The position numbers were made by a program, and so were the translations under genes. Of a stretch of 8,255 nt of DNA, positions 1 to 6,939 are shown in pieces. How positions within the stretch are numbered: the stretch's first letter is position 1; each line of letters opens with the position of its first letter. The notes beneath the pieces are model-generated. The model was not told the DNA's origin, did not search any database, and saw nothing but the letters and a program-made list of their open reading frames with translations. The stretch covers positions 1 through 8,255 of the forward strand of contig CACZQT010000090.1 of assembly GCA_902783295.1 (NCBI GenBank), written 5' to 3'. The DNA comes from an uncultured Lachnospiraceae bacterium. Its GTDB lineage: Bacteria; Bacillota; Clostridia; Lachnospirales; Lachnospiraceae.

Positions 1-848
1 ATCCGGAGGATTACGTCAGATTCCCCTTCCGCTACGCGAACACCGACGCGGAATACGAAGCCGCCATCGCCGCCTGGGAAAACCTGTCCCTGGATCTGGT
101 GGAATACACGGTGGACCTGGACCGGGCCAATGAGCTGCTGGACAAGGCCAAGTGGACGCTGAACCGGGATGGCGAACCCTACCGCCCCGGCGTGGACGAC
201 GTGCGCTGCAAGATGGTGGATGACGAGCTGGTGGCCCTGGACCTGACCATGATGTATCCCGCCGGCAACCATATCGTGGATACCATCCAGGAAAACTTCA
301 TCGATAACCTGAACAAGTGCGGCATCCTGCTCACCCTGGTGCCCACCGATATGCAGGATCTGTTCTATTCCTACTATCGTGAGGCGGACCGCACCACGGA
401 CATGATCTATCTGGCTACCAACTTCCATGTGATCGTGGACCCGTCCATCACCTACAGCTGCGATCCCACCGCGGACCACCTGATCTGGAACAACACCTAC
501 TCCGATGATGAGGAACTGTTCCAGGACGCCGTGGATATGCGCAAGACCGTGCCCGGCGATGTGTACACCTACGTGAGCAAGTGGATCACCTTCCAGAAGC
601 GCTATAACGAAGTGCTGCCTTGCATTCCCATCTACTCCAATATCTACTTCGACTTCTGGAATCCCTACCTCCAGAATTACCATATCACCGCCCACGTCAC
701 CTGGACCCAGGCCATCCTGGAAGCCTATTGGGGCCTGGACCCCGAGGAAGAAGCGCCGGAGGGCGACGAAGCGCTGGACGATGAAGAGGGCGAGGACGAT
801 TGGGATGATGACGATTTCTGGGCTGACCAGGAAGTGCTGAATCCGTAA
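1..848 (+). CDS. ABC transporter substrate-binding protein, family 5 (peptide/oligopeptide type), 5' end missing
   Basis: The reading frame is open from position 3 to the TAA at 846-848, giving 281 visible residues. The start lies outside the window, and the GTG at 99 is an internal valine codon. The visible part resembles the C-terminal lobe of SBP_bac_5 proteins: a segment like 'DLDRANELLDKAKW' (the family's 'D..KA..LL..AGW' pattern), a beta-strand 'LDLTMMYPAG', and near the end 'LPCIPIYSNIYFDFWNP'. This family captures peptides, nickel or some oligosaccharides outside the membrane for an ABC importer; the ligand cannot be read from this part. After the fold ends (near 'LEAYWGLD') comes a low-complexity acidic tail at about 738-830, with 19 Asp/Glu in 31 residues, which is unusual for the family. 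A strong terminator follows 20 bases after the stop, so this is the last gene of its transcript. Its permease genes would lie to the left or elsewhere. The family call is confident; the substrate is unknown. Confidence 0.85.
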   Translation, partial: PEDYVRFPFRYANTDAEYEAAIAAWENLSLDLVEYTVDLDRANELLDKAKWTLNRDGEPYRPGVDDVRCKMVDDELVALDLTMMYPAGNHIVDTIQENFIDNLNKCGILLTLVPTDMQDLFYSYYREADRTTDMIYLATNFHVIVDPSITYSCDPTADHLIWNNTYSDDEELFQDAVDMRKTVPGDVYTYVSKWITFQKRYNEVLPCIPIYSNIYFDFWNPYLQNYHITAHVTWTQAILEAYWGLDPEEEAPEGDEALDDEEGEDDWDDDDFWADQEVLNP

Positions 849-868
849 AACCCTTGTTCCAAACAAAC

Positions 869-908
869 AACAACCCCGAACGCCGCAAAAACAGCGTTCG
901 GGGTTGTT
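869..908 (+). terminator. Rho-independent terminator of the family 5 binding-protein gene
   Basis: There is a perfect 15-bp stem (869-883 pairing with 894-908, arms AACAACCCCGAACGC and its complement) around a 10-base A-rich loop. The 3' arm ends in TTGTTT. It starts 20 bases after the TAA. Because the 5' arm is A-rich, it could also stop transcription from the opposite strand. Confidence 0.8.
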
Positions 909-1096
909 TCAATCAGGCATTATACTATGCTTTTTCTGATAAGATTTTATACTATTAAGATTTTAAGAGCTATGATGTAAAGGGTGAATTAAGACTTCAC
1001 CTATTACAGCATAGCTGGACAGGCTCATCTGTGGCAAGAAGGGCTACTCCGCTATGCGGAACCCATCACTGGGCCTTGACAGGCCGATTATAGCAC
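909..1096. other. AT-rich intergenic junction left of tnpV
   Basis: No gene is supported here. The first about 90 bases are markedly AT-rich compared with both neighbours. They contain a short stem ATCAG-GCAT / ATGC-TTTTT-CTGAT (912-940) and a 9-bp direct repeat AAGATTTTA (941-949 and 957-965). Further on, GCATAGC (1009-1015) and GCTATGC (1051-1057) form an inverted repeat. The frame leading into tnpV is open from just after the TAG at 1012-1014, but the ribosome binding site shows that tnpV itself begins at 1111. The stretch is probably what remains of the element that delivered tnpV; its exact left edge cannot be placed. Confidence 0.4.
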
Positions 1097-1110
1097 AGGA
1101 GGGCATGAAA

Positions 1111-1482
1111 ATGAAGAGCATCTTTGAACAAATGGGCGAAACGTATACCCAGGCTGGCGATTACCTCATCCCGAACATCAAACTGCCGGAAGGACATCCA
1201 ACGTCCATCGGGAAGTACGGCAGGATGCGGGAAGCGTATCTGAAAGAACATCGTCCGAGGCTTTACACCAGGCTTTTACTTTCAGGGAAGCTGCCTGAAC
1301 ATCTGGCAGAGGTGGAACGCATTTGCAATGATCGGCTGGAAACCATAATCCCGCAGATGGCAAAGGCGCAGGGCGTAGCCGAAGAGATGAAAGCCCAGGA
1401 TCAGCTTGGCTGGGTAGGAAGGATGAATGAAATCAAACACAGCGCAGAAGAAATCATCCTGGCGGAAATCGTATATGAATGA
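1111..1482 (+). CDS. tnpV: TnpV-family transposon-encoded protein (123 aa)
   Basis: The protein begins MKSIFEQMGETYTQAGDYL and continues with 'IPNIKLPEGHP', 'YLKEHRPRLYTRLLLSGKL', and 'MKAQDQLGWVGRMNEIKHSAEEI'. This is the recognisable pattern of the small TnpV family carried by clostridial transposons and integrative elements of the Tn4451 kind. Its molecular role is not well established; it is not itself the recombinase. The start at 1111 is chosen because AGGAGGG (1097-1103) lies 7 bases upstream. The in-frame ATG at 1105 is only one base from that site, and the ATG at 1054 has no ribosome binding site. The length matches the roughly 120 aa usual for the family, so the gene looks intact. 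No transposase, recombinase or conjugation gene is nearby, which makes it a solitary copy. It ends in its own hairpin terminator at 1490-1521. The family call is from memory of the motif pattern. Confidence 0.85.
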   Translation: MKSIFEQMGETYTQAGDYLIPNIKLPEGHPTSIGKYGRMREAYLKEHRPRLYTRLLLSGKLPEHLAEVERICNDRLETIIPQMAKAQGVAEEMKAQDQLGWVGRMNEIKHSAEEIILAEIVYE

Positions 1483-1489
1483 AAAATCC

Positions 1490-1521
1490 AAGGCAGCCTG
1501 CCGTTTTCGGTGGGCTGCCTT
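1490..1521 (+). terminator. Hairpin terminator after tnpV
   Basis: The hairpin begins 7 bases after the tnpV stop. As + strand RNA it forms a continuous 14-bp stem: 9 Watson-Crick pairs (AAGGCAGCC with GGCTGCCTT), two G-U pairs, then CCG/CGG around a UUUU loop, followed by TATTTGTT. On the other strand the two G-U pairs become C-A mismatches, so it is best formed by + transcripts. The - strand copy is still followed by a T run (GGATTTTTC), so it could also end read-through from the GH127 operon. Confidence 0.7.
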
Positions 1522-1553
1522 ATTTGTTGGAGAGAGTCTATATTATATTGAAA

Positions 1554-1637
1554 AGCCCCATGCCGTTTTACTGAATATTGGTGTGTAAATGATTACGGCA
1601 TACGATAAACTATGAGTTTTGGCATGGGAAAGGGGCT
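1554..1637. repeat. Nested inverted repeats between tnpV and the GH127 gene
   Basis: CCCATGCC (1557-1564) pairs with GGCATGGG (1621-1628). AGCCCC (1554-1559) pairs with GGGGCT (1632-1637). ATGCCGT (1560-1566) can instead pair with ACGGCAT (1595-1601). Read on the - strand, downstream of GH127, the outer structure ends ATGGGGCTTTTC, which resembles a weak terminator. It could equally be the edge of a mobile element. The pairing is visible in the sequence; the role is unresolved. Confidence 0.4.
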
Positions 1638-1698
1638 GCAATCGGAAGCAAGAGTTCTGTAGCTGTAGCAGTTCCTTTTATTCTGTTCAGACGCTGTT

Positions 1699-3609
1699 CT
1701 ATAAACAGATACTTTCTCTTATCCACACCAGCATATTGCCTGCTTTACGATTCGCCCAAGCGAAATACGGAATGGCCCGAAGGGAGCAGCTTTCCGCTGC
1801 AGGCGGAAAATCGCCGTATAGCGAATCAGATAGGATTTCGCGCTTTCCCTGCGCTTTCAGGCAAATCATCTCCTCTGGGAGGCCTGGCAGTGCCGGAATT
1901 GGCTCAATTTTCAGATCCCGGGGCAGAGACAGAGAAGACAAGGGCGCTGACTGATCGGCTTCCTCAAAGCAGTAAATGATTGGCCCGCGGGCCAAGGCCA
2001 CTTTGCCGGCGCAGCTGCGCACGCTGGGATTCGCATAGATGCGTCTGACAGGAAGGTCAAAAGAGATCGCCGCCATATCCCCAGGCTGCCAGAAGCGGTC
2101 AAGATAAACATATCCGTTTCGTATGGCGGGGACTGCCTTTTTGCCGTTGACCGTCAGAGAATAATCTGAAACATAGTGCGGCATATGAATCGCCAGGGAA
2201 AAATCTCCACCATCCAGCATCATATATTCCGCATGCCCCTGCCAGGGATACCGACTTTCCAGACGGATGCGGCCAAAGCGGGTATCCGCTTCGTTGCCAA
2301 TCAGAAGATGGCTATATACGGTATGTTCATCCTCACTCCACAGATACCGCCCCAAGGAAGAAATCAACCTTGCCAGATTTGGAGGGCAGCATGCGCAGCT
2401 GTGCCATTGCGGGCGCCAAGGCAACACATGCTCATAGCCGTATACTTTGCCGGACACGCTTTCATCCACTTCCAGGGGATTGACATAGAAAAATCGTTTT
2501 CCATCCAGCTGCATCCCGGCCAACGCTGCATTGTAAATTTCCAATTCCATCAGATCGGCATACCGCCCGTCGGGGCGGTTTTTCAGCATCTGATGAGCAA
2601 AAAACATCATCGCCACCGAAGCGCAGGTTTCCCCGTAGCCGCGATCATTGGGCAAATCATAGTCTACTGTAAATGCTTCATGGTGCGCCGACGCGCCCAC
2701 GGCCCCGGTCACATACATCTGCTTCTGCGTGATATTGTCAAACAGCCGCTGGCAGGCATCCAGCATTTCCCGATCTCCGGTTTCTGCGGCTGCATCGGCC
2801 ATCGCGGCGAGCATATACAGCTGACGGACCGCATGGCCCCGGGCCACGGTCTGTTCCCGCACCGACACGTCCGATTGATTGTAAACCGAATCTTCCGGCA
2901 GGATACGATAGCCGCCGTAACACACGCCGGGGTGCGCTGGCGTATGCTTTTTGAACCAGGCTGGGTCCCGCCCCCGCAGATTCAGGAAGCGCAGCGCCAT
3001 ATCCCGATAGCGCACGCTGCCTGTGGCACGGTGCATCCGCAGCAGGCCGATCTCGATTTCCTGATGCCCTGGGATACCGTCTTCTTTTTCAAACCGGTCA
3101 CAGATATGATCCGCCAGGCGAATGCAGATCTGCAGCAGTTCATCCTTCCCGGCAGCTTCATACAGGGCAGCCGCCGCTTCCATCAGGTGACCAGCGCAGT
3201 AAAGCTCATGGCATTCCAGCAGGTTTTTCCATTTGTTTTCCGGCTCCTTTACCGTGAAATAGGTATTCAGATAGCCGTCCGGCTGCTGGCACCGCCCCAC
3301 CAGCGCTACCATGTCGTCCACGCGCCGGGACAGCGCGCCGTCCGGCTTCAGCGCCAGGGAATAGGCGGCGGCCTCCAGCCACTTCGCCACATCGCTGTCC
3401 TGGAACACCATGCCGTAATAATCCCCGTTTATTTCTCCCGCCGCCACGCGGAAATTGTCGATTGCATGGGATTTTTCCGCGCCGGGCACCTCATCCCGCA
3501 GGATCTTTTCCATGTAGGGAATGGTCACGTCCGTCATGAGCTTTTGACGGGGCGACCAAAAAGCGTCCGTGATCTTCACGCTGCGCAAGGGGATCTCCCG
3601 AATGGACAT
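1699..3609 (-). CDS. GH127 (DUF1680) glycoside hydrolase, probable beta-L-arabinofuranosidase (636 aa)
   Basis: It is predicted to release terminal beta-L-arabinofuranose from short oligosaccharides inside the cell. Domains: an (alpha/alpha)6-barrel over roughly residues 5-425, then beta-sandwich regions ending with 'IPYFAWANR', a typical family ending. The catalytic set of Bifidobacterium longum HypBA1 is recognisable: Glu311 in 'HHEAFTVDYDLPND' (acid/base, Glu322 there), Glu327 and Cys329 in 'YGETCAS', and Cys407-Cys408 in 'CACCPPNLAR'. By family knowledge these form the zinc site, with the first of the paired cysteines as nucleophile. There is no signal peptide, and the length is usual for the family. 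The start is supported by GGGAGG 8 bases upstream (3618-3623). It is the last gene of the operon, 18 bases after the permease stop. The wider DUF1680 superfamily includes other activities (GH146 arabinofuranosidases, an aceric-acid-type hydrolase), so the fold and mechanism are firmer than the exact substrate. Confidence 0.92.
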   Translation of the reverse strand: MSIREIPLRSVKITDAFWSPRQKLMTDVTIPYMEKILRDEVPGAEKSHAIDNFRVAAGEINGDYYGMVFQDSDVAKWLEAAAYSLALKPDGALSRRVDDMVALVGRCQQPDGYLNTYFTVKEPENKWKNLLECHELYCAGHLMEAAAALYEAAGKDELLQICIRLADHICDRFEKEDGIPGHQEIEIGLLRMHRATGSVRYRDMALRFLNLRGRDPAWFKKHTPAHPGVCYGGYRILPEDSVYNQSDVSVREQTVARGHAVRQLYMLAAMADAAAETGDREMLDACQRLFDNITQKQMYVTGAVGASAHHEAFTVDYDLPNDRGYGETCASVAMMFFAHQMLKNRPDGRYADLMELEIYNAALAGMQLDGKRFFYVNPLEVDESVSGKVYGYEHVLPWRPQWHSCACCPPNLARLISSLGRYLWSEDEHTVYSHLLIGNEADTRFGRIRLESRYPWQGHAEYMMLDGGDFSLAIHMPHYVSDYSLTVNGKKAVPAIRNGYVYLDRFWQPGDMAAISFDLPVRRIYANPSVRSCAGKVALARGPIIYCFEEADQSAPLSSLSLPRDLKIEPIPALPGLPEEMICLKAQGKREILSDSLYGDFPPAAESCSLRAIPYFAWANRKAGNMLVWIRESICL

Positions 3610-3627
3610 AACGGATGCCTCCCTTCT

Positions 3628-4509
3628 TCAGTTCTTCATGCCGGTCATTACGATTCCTTCCACAAAGTACCTCTGCCCGATCAGATAGAACACGATGCCG
3701 GGAATAAAGGACAGGCAGGTGGCGCACATAATGCTGGACCAGTCGTCGTTAAACGAGCCGCGGAAAATATTGAGCCCCAGCGCCAGGGTATACCGATCCC
3801 GGCGGGTAATGTAGGTCACCTGCTGTAAAAGATCGTTCCAAAGCTCGATGAATTTTAGCAGCCCCACCACGATCATGGCTGCCTTGATGGCCGGCACGAT
3901 GATATAAACCAGAATTCTGAAATAGCCGCAGCCGTCGATGGTGGCGGCTTCGTCCAGCTCCCGGGGCACGGTTTTGACGAATTGCCGGATCAGGAAGATG
4001 TTGAACGCGCCGCCGCCGCAGAAATGAGGCAGGATCAGCGGCCAGTAGGTGTTGACCAGGCCCAGCTTGGACCAGCCGATAAACAGCGGGATCAGCGTGA
4101 CCATGCTGGGCAGCAGCATGGACCCCACGCACAGCGTAAAAAGCAGCTTTTTGCCCCGGAACCGAAGCCGGGCAAAGGCATAGCCGCCCATCGTGGCCGT
4201 CACCACCGCGCCGAAAACGGCAGGAAGAAGGATGGTCATGGTATTGCCTAGGAATTTCAGATATTCAAAAGATTTCAGCGTTTCGGAGTAGTTTTCAAGG
4301 CGCCATGCCGGCGGCACAAAAGCCGGTGGATATGCGTACAGCTCACCGTTGGACATGAGGGACGAACGGAAGATCCAGTAAATAGGAAACAGCACGATCA
4401 GTCCCAGCAAGATCAAAAGAAGGAAACAGAGGATATCCGCCGTCTTTTCCCGACGTGACTTGGACGCAAGATGACCACCGCGGGATACTTTCATGGTTTC
4501 GACGCTCAT
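3628..4509 (-). CDS. Carbohydrate ABC transporter permease, MalG/LacG type (293 aa)
   Basis: This is the second membrane subunit of a CUT1-class sugar importer (BPD_transp_1 fold). About six hydrophobic segments are visible, near residues 24-47, 86-112, 122-144, 155-174, 210-228 and 258-278. The cytoplasmic EAA loop that docks to the ATPase is clear: 'ELDEAATIDGCGYFRILVYI' at about residues 184-203, ending at Pro206. The C-terminus 'YFVEGIVMTGMKN' is the usual ending for MalG-type permeases ('F..G...GAVK'). The start codon overlaps the stop of the upstream permease in an ATGA (4506-4509), and AAGGAG lies 10 bases upstream inside that gene, so translation is probably coupled and the two subunits made in equal amounts. 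No ATPase gene is present in the operon; in Gram-positive bacteria such systems commonly share an MsmX-like ATPase encoded elsewhere. Confidence 0.93.
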   Translation of the reverse strand: MSVETMKVSRGGHLASKSRREKTADILCFLLLILLGLIVLFPIYWIFRSSLMSNGELYAYPPAFVPPAWRLENYSETLKSFEYLKFLGNTMTILLPAVFGAVVTATMGGYAFARLRFRGKKLLFTLCVGSMLLPSMVTLIPLFIGWSKLGLVNTYWPLILPHFCGGGAFNIFLIRQFVKTVPRELDEAATIDGCGYFRILVYIIVPAIKAAMIVVGLLKFIELWNDLLQQVTYITRRDRYTLALGLNIFRGSFNDDWSSIMCATCLSFIPGIVFYLIGQRYFVEGIVMTGMKN

Positions 4510-5423
4510 TCCTTATCATCTCCTTCATAGAAGATCCAGCTTTTGCTGGTGGCAAACAAAATGCCGGTAAATACGGCGATGATCAGAAATAGAATCACGG
4601 CAATGGCGCTGCCGTAGCCGTATTTATGGGATTTGAACGCCTGGGTATAAAGCATAAAGCACATAAAATAGCTGCCTGTGCCCGGGCCTCCCTGCGTCAG
4701 GGACAGGGCCGGGGTGATCACCTGCAGATTGCTGACGAGGCTCATGAGCAAATTATAGAAAATGATGGGGGTCATGCAGGGAATGGTGATCTTCCAGAAT
4801 CGCTGCCAGGCGTTGGCACCGTCGATCTCCGCTGCTTCATGGTAGGTGCGGGGCACGTTTTGCAGACCCGCCAGGAAAATCACGATCAGGTTTCCGCTGA
4901 GCCACACGGCGATCAGCGCCAGGGAGGGCGTGACCATTGCGCTGGAATCCAGGAATTTCACAGACGTGCCGCCGCCCAGCTTGATCAGGTAATTGAAAAG
5001 GCCGTGGTTGTAATCGTAAAGCCATTTCCAGCCCAGATACACAGCCAGGGCCGGAAGTACGTAAGGCAAATAGAAAACGGCGCGAAAGAAGCCGCGGGCA
5101 GGCACCTTCCGGTTCAGCAGCATAGCAATGATCATGGAATAGATGATGCTTCCGATCACCGAGATGCCTGCGTATTCCAGCGTTGTTAAAAGAGAACCGT
5201 AAAACTTGGTGTCCCGGGTAAACAGGCGGATATAGTTTTCCAGCCCAATATACTTCATGTCCCCTAGTCCGTTCCAGCTGAACAGGCTCAGGGCGAAGGA
5301 GGCGATCATGGGCAGATAGGTGATGCAGGTGAGGCCGATCACCGACGGCAACAGGCAAAGCCATGCCGCCTGGGTCTCCGACCGGTTATAGCGGATTCTT
5401 TTCTTTCTTGAAATGGCCGTCAT
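4506..5423 (-). CDS. Sugar ABC transporter permease, MalF/LacF/UgpA type (305 aa)
   Basis: This is the first membrane subunit of the same CUT1 importer. Counting from the chosen start, hydrophobic segments lie near residues 19-48, 79-103, 111-135, 167-187, 220-240 and 270-292. The EAA loop 'YHEAAEIDGANAWQRFWKIT' (about 194-213) ends in the conserved Pro215. 'TQGGPGTGSYFMCFMLY' is a strong MalF-type signature, as is the early 'LPSVIGL...YLPMIASFALSL'. I place the start at the ATG at 5423-5421 because GGAGGG (5432-5437) sits 8 bases upstream. An in-frame ATG at 5447 would add eight residues (MNHWRDDA) but has no ribosome binding site. The basic N-terminus (RKKRIRYNR) fits a cytoplasmic start. 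The gene follows the binding-protein gene after an 81-base gap that contains a strong hairpin. Confidence 0.92.
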   Translation of the reverse strand: MTAISRKKRIRYNRSETQAAWLCLLPSVIGLTCITYLPMIASFALSLFSWNGLGDMKYIGLENYIRLFTRDTKFYGSLLTTLEYAGISVIGSIIYSMIIAMLLNRKVPARGFFRAVFYLPYVLPALAVYLGWKWLYDYNHGLFNYLIKLGGGTSVKFLDSSAMVTPSLALIAVWLSGNLIVIFLAGLQNVPRTYHEAAEIDGANAWQRFWKITIPCMTPIIFYNLLMSLVSNLQVITPALSLTQGGPGTGSYFMCFMLYTQAFKSHKYGYGSAIAVILFLIIAVFTGILFATSKSWIFYEGDDKE

Positions 5424-5457
5424 CGCATCATCCCTCCAATGGTTCATGCTCTTTTGA

Positions 5458-5489
5458 AGACGGGGGAACGCAGGCGCGTTCCCCCGTCT
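5458..5489 (-). other. Intercistronic hairpin between binding-protein and permease genes
   Basis: A perfect 14-bp stem (5458-5471 with 5476-5489, arm AGACGGGGGAACGC) closes a 4-base loop. It lies 15 bases after the binding-protein stop. On the - strand it is followed by TCAAAAGAGC, with no T run, so it is not a standard terminator. In other sugar importers a stable stem here protects the binding-protein mRNA or lowers read-through, so that more binding protein than permease is made. That role is inferred here. Confidence 0.75.
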
Positions 5490-5504
5490 GATAGGAATGC
5501 TTGA

Positions 5505-6824
5505 TTATTCTACGACAATGGCTTCGCACAGTTCGGGATAGATTTCATTGATCACATCCTCTGCCGTGCGCTCGCCGCTCCACACGCTCTGCAGGGCGGT
5601 AAAGAGGATTTCGTTGGTGGTCACCTGGGTGTTGGGAGTGAAGTACCAGCAGGTGGGCTTGGCATAATTCATGGTGTAGTCCACCAGCACCTTCCTGCCG
5701 GTCTCGAAGTCCTTGTTGTAGGGGTACTTTTCGTTGCCCAGCCATTCGTTGATGCCTTCCTCGGTCTTATAGAAGTATTCGCTCTTGGGCAGCCAGATAC
5801 CGGTGAGCACCAGGGCGTCCCAGTTGCTTTCCTCCCGGGTGTACCACTTGACAAAGTCGTAGGCTTCCTGCTGATGCTTGCCCTTGAACACACCGGTCAG
5901 GCCGGAGGTGCAGATGGTAACCTCTTCTCTCATCATGGGCAGAGGCGCGATGCCGTAGTTAATGTCCAGATTCGGGAAATCAGTGCCCAGACGCCAGGTG
6001 CCGTCGGTGGTCATAGCCACGGTCTTACTGCCGATGCCAACGCCTACGCCGTTATCCTCGGGAATGACGTTAAGGGGAGCCACGTGCTCCACCAGCGCCA
6101 GGTCGGCCACCTTCTGGATGGATTCAATGGCTTCGGGGCTGTTGATCAGGCACTCTTTGCCGTCCTGAGAGAACCACGCGCCGCCGTTGCTCAGGGCCCA
6201 TACTTCCATCTGCCAGGTCCAGTTGTTCACAAACGCGCCGTACTGCACGATCTTTTCGGGATTGAAGCCTTCCTCGCCTGGGTGCTTTCCGTTTTCGTCA
6301 AAGGTCAGCCGCTTGGCAACCTCCACGAATTCGTCCCAGGTGTAGGGCTTATCGGCGGAGGGATAGGGTTCGTTCGCTGCGTCGAACATATCCTTGTTGT
6401 AATAGAGGATCAGGATTTCGTTGCTGCTGGAATAGCCGACAGGGGTACCGCCGTCTTTGAAGGTGATGCAATCCATGGGCTGCAGCTTTTCTCCGGCATA
6501 CATATCGGATACATCGGCCATGACGCCATTGCGGGCGAAATACAGCACGGAGTTTTCGTTCACCATGCCGCAGTCGGGCAGCTGATCGGCGATGGCATAA
6601 TTGACCAGCGTTTCCGTGTACTGCTCGTTGGGAATCTGCATGGGCTCCACAAAGACTTTGTCCTGCATCTGATTGTAAGCATCCAGGGCCTTCTGAACGC
6701 TTTCCGCTTCCGTTTGATTGCCCCAGAAGGAGTAGGTAATATGCACCCGGCCGTCTCCTTCCGCCAGCGCCAGCACTGGCAGCATCATGGCCAGGCACAG
6801 CACGATTGCCAACAGTTTCTTCAT
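5505..6824 (-). CDS. Carbohydrate ABC transporter substrate-binding protein, family 1 (439 aa)
   Basis: This is the extracellular sugar receptor of the importer. A signal peptide is obvious (MKKLLAIVLCLAMMLPVLALA, residues 1-21), with likely cleavage after Ala21. There is no lipobox, since Cys10 is preceded by Ile-Val-Leu. The mature part has family 1 hallmarks: 'HITYSFWGNQTEAESVQKAL' at the N-terminus, 'LILYYNKDMFDAANEPYPSA' (138-157), 'YTWDEFVEVAKRLT' (161-174), 'GTWRLG', and 'AYDFVKWYT' (321-329). The start at 6824 is fixed by AAAGGAGG 8 bases upstream and by the signal peptide; upstream in-frame starts would place 38 extra residues across the promoter region. It is the first gene after the divergent promoter. 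The mature protein has six cysteines (85, 119, 225, 305, 392, 433), rather many for an exported receptor. The neighbouring GH127 suggests an arabinose-containing oligosaccharide as ligand; this rests on context only. Confidence 0.92.
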   Translation of the reverse strand: MKKLLAIVLCLAMMLPVLALAEGDGRVHITYSFWGNQTEAESVQKALDAYNQMQDKVFVEPMQIPNEQYTETLVNYAIADQLPDCGMVNENSVLYFARNGVMADVSDMYAGEKLQPMDCITFKDGGTPVGYSSSNEILILYYNKDMFDAANEPYPSADKPYTWDEFVEVAKRLTFDENGKHPGEEGFNPEKIVQYGAFVNNWTWQMEVWALSNGGAWFSQDGKECLINSPEAIESIQKVADLALVEHVAPLNVIPEDNGVGVGIGSKTVAMTTDGTWRLGTDFPNLDINYGIAPLPMMREEVTICTSGLTGVFKGKHQQEAYDFVKWYTREESNWDALVLTGIWLPKSEYFYKTEEGINEWLGNEKYPYNKDFETGRKVLVDYTMNYAKPTCWYFTPNTQVTTNEILFTALQSVWSGERTAEDVINEIYPELCEAIVVE

Positions 6825-6857
6825 GATTCTTTCCTCCTTTTGATTGTCTGAATGGTT

Positions 6858-6873
6858 GGTTATACGATTAACC
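6858..6873. promoter_or_regulatory. Operator O1, predicted LacI-family site downstream of the operon start
   Basis: GGTTATACGATTAACC is a 16-bp imperfect palindrome (6 of 8 base pairs symmetric) with the central CG typical of LacI/PurR-family operators. It lies about +9 to +24 from the predicted start of the operon transcript on the - strand, a position that blocks transcription. It shares length and the half-site TTAACC with two other sites in the same gap. Confidence 0.7.
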
Positions 6874-6887
6874 TTCCGACTAATGAT

Positions 6888-6916
6888 AAGATAACACCGG
6901 ACAAAATAAATGTCAA
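6888..6916 (-). promoter_or_regulatory. Promoter of the importer-GH127 operon
   Basis: On the - strand TTGACA (6916-6911) is followed after exactly 17 bases by TATCTT (6893-6888), a near-consensus sigma-70/SigA promoter. Transcription should start near 6881, leaving a leader of roughly 57 bases before the binding-protein ATG. Operator O1 lies in that leader and O2 lies upstream of the -35 box. Confidence 0.75.
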
Positions 6917-6939
6917 TAGGGAAACCAATGATTTTCAAT

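Noticed and set aside
1076..1081. TTGACA upstream of tnpV as a -35 box
   Set aside because: No -10-like hexamer lies 16-18 bases downstream; that position is occupied by the ribosome binding site. TATAGC occurs much too close.
2176..3828. Long open frame on the + strand (550 codons) opposite GH127 and the permease
   Set aside because: It is a reverse-strand shadow of two well-recognised genes. Its translation is rich in His, Gln and Arg with no family pattern, and it crosses a gene boundary.
5458..5489. Hairpin as a full rho-independent terminator of the binding-protein gene
   Set aside because: No T run follows on the - strand, and the permease genes downstream have no promoter of their own that I can see in the 81-base gap.
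5874..6851. Open frame on the + strand (325 codons) opposite the binding-protein gene
   Set aside because: It mirrors the codon pattern of the binding protein on the - strand, which has a signal peptide, ribosome binding site and family motifs; the shadow has none of these.
6825..6881. Riboswitch or structured leader before the binding-protein gene
   Set aside because: The leader is only about 57 bases and contains just operator O1 and a ribosome binding site; no recognised aptamer or attenuator is visible.
6825..6938. N-terminal extension of the sugar-binding protein starting at 6938
   Set aside because: It would be translated from the promoter itself, including the -35 and -10 boxes and operator O1, and would bury the signal peptide. 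The start at 6824 has a strong ribosome binding site.
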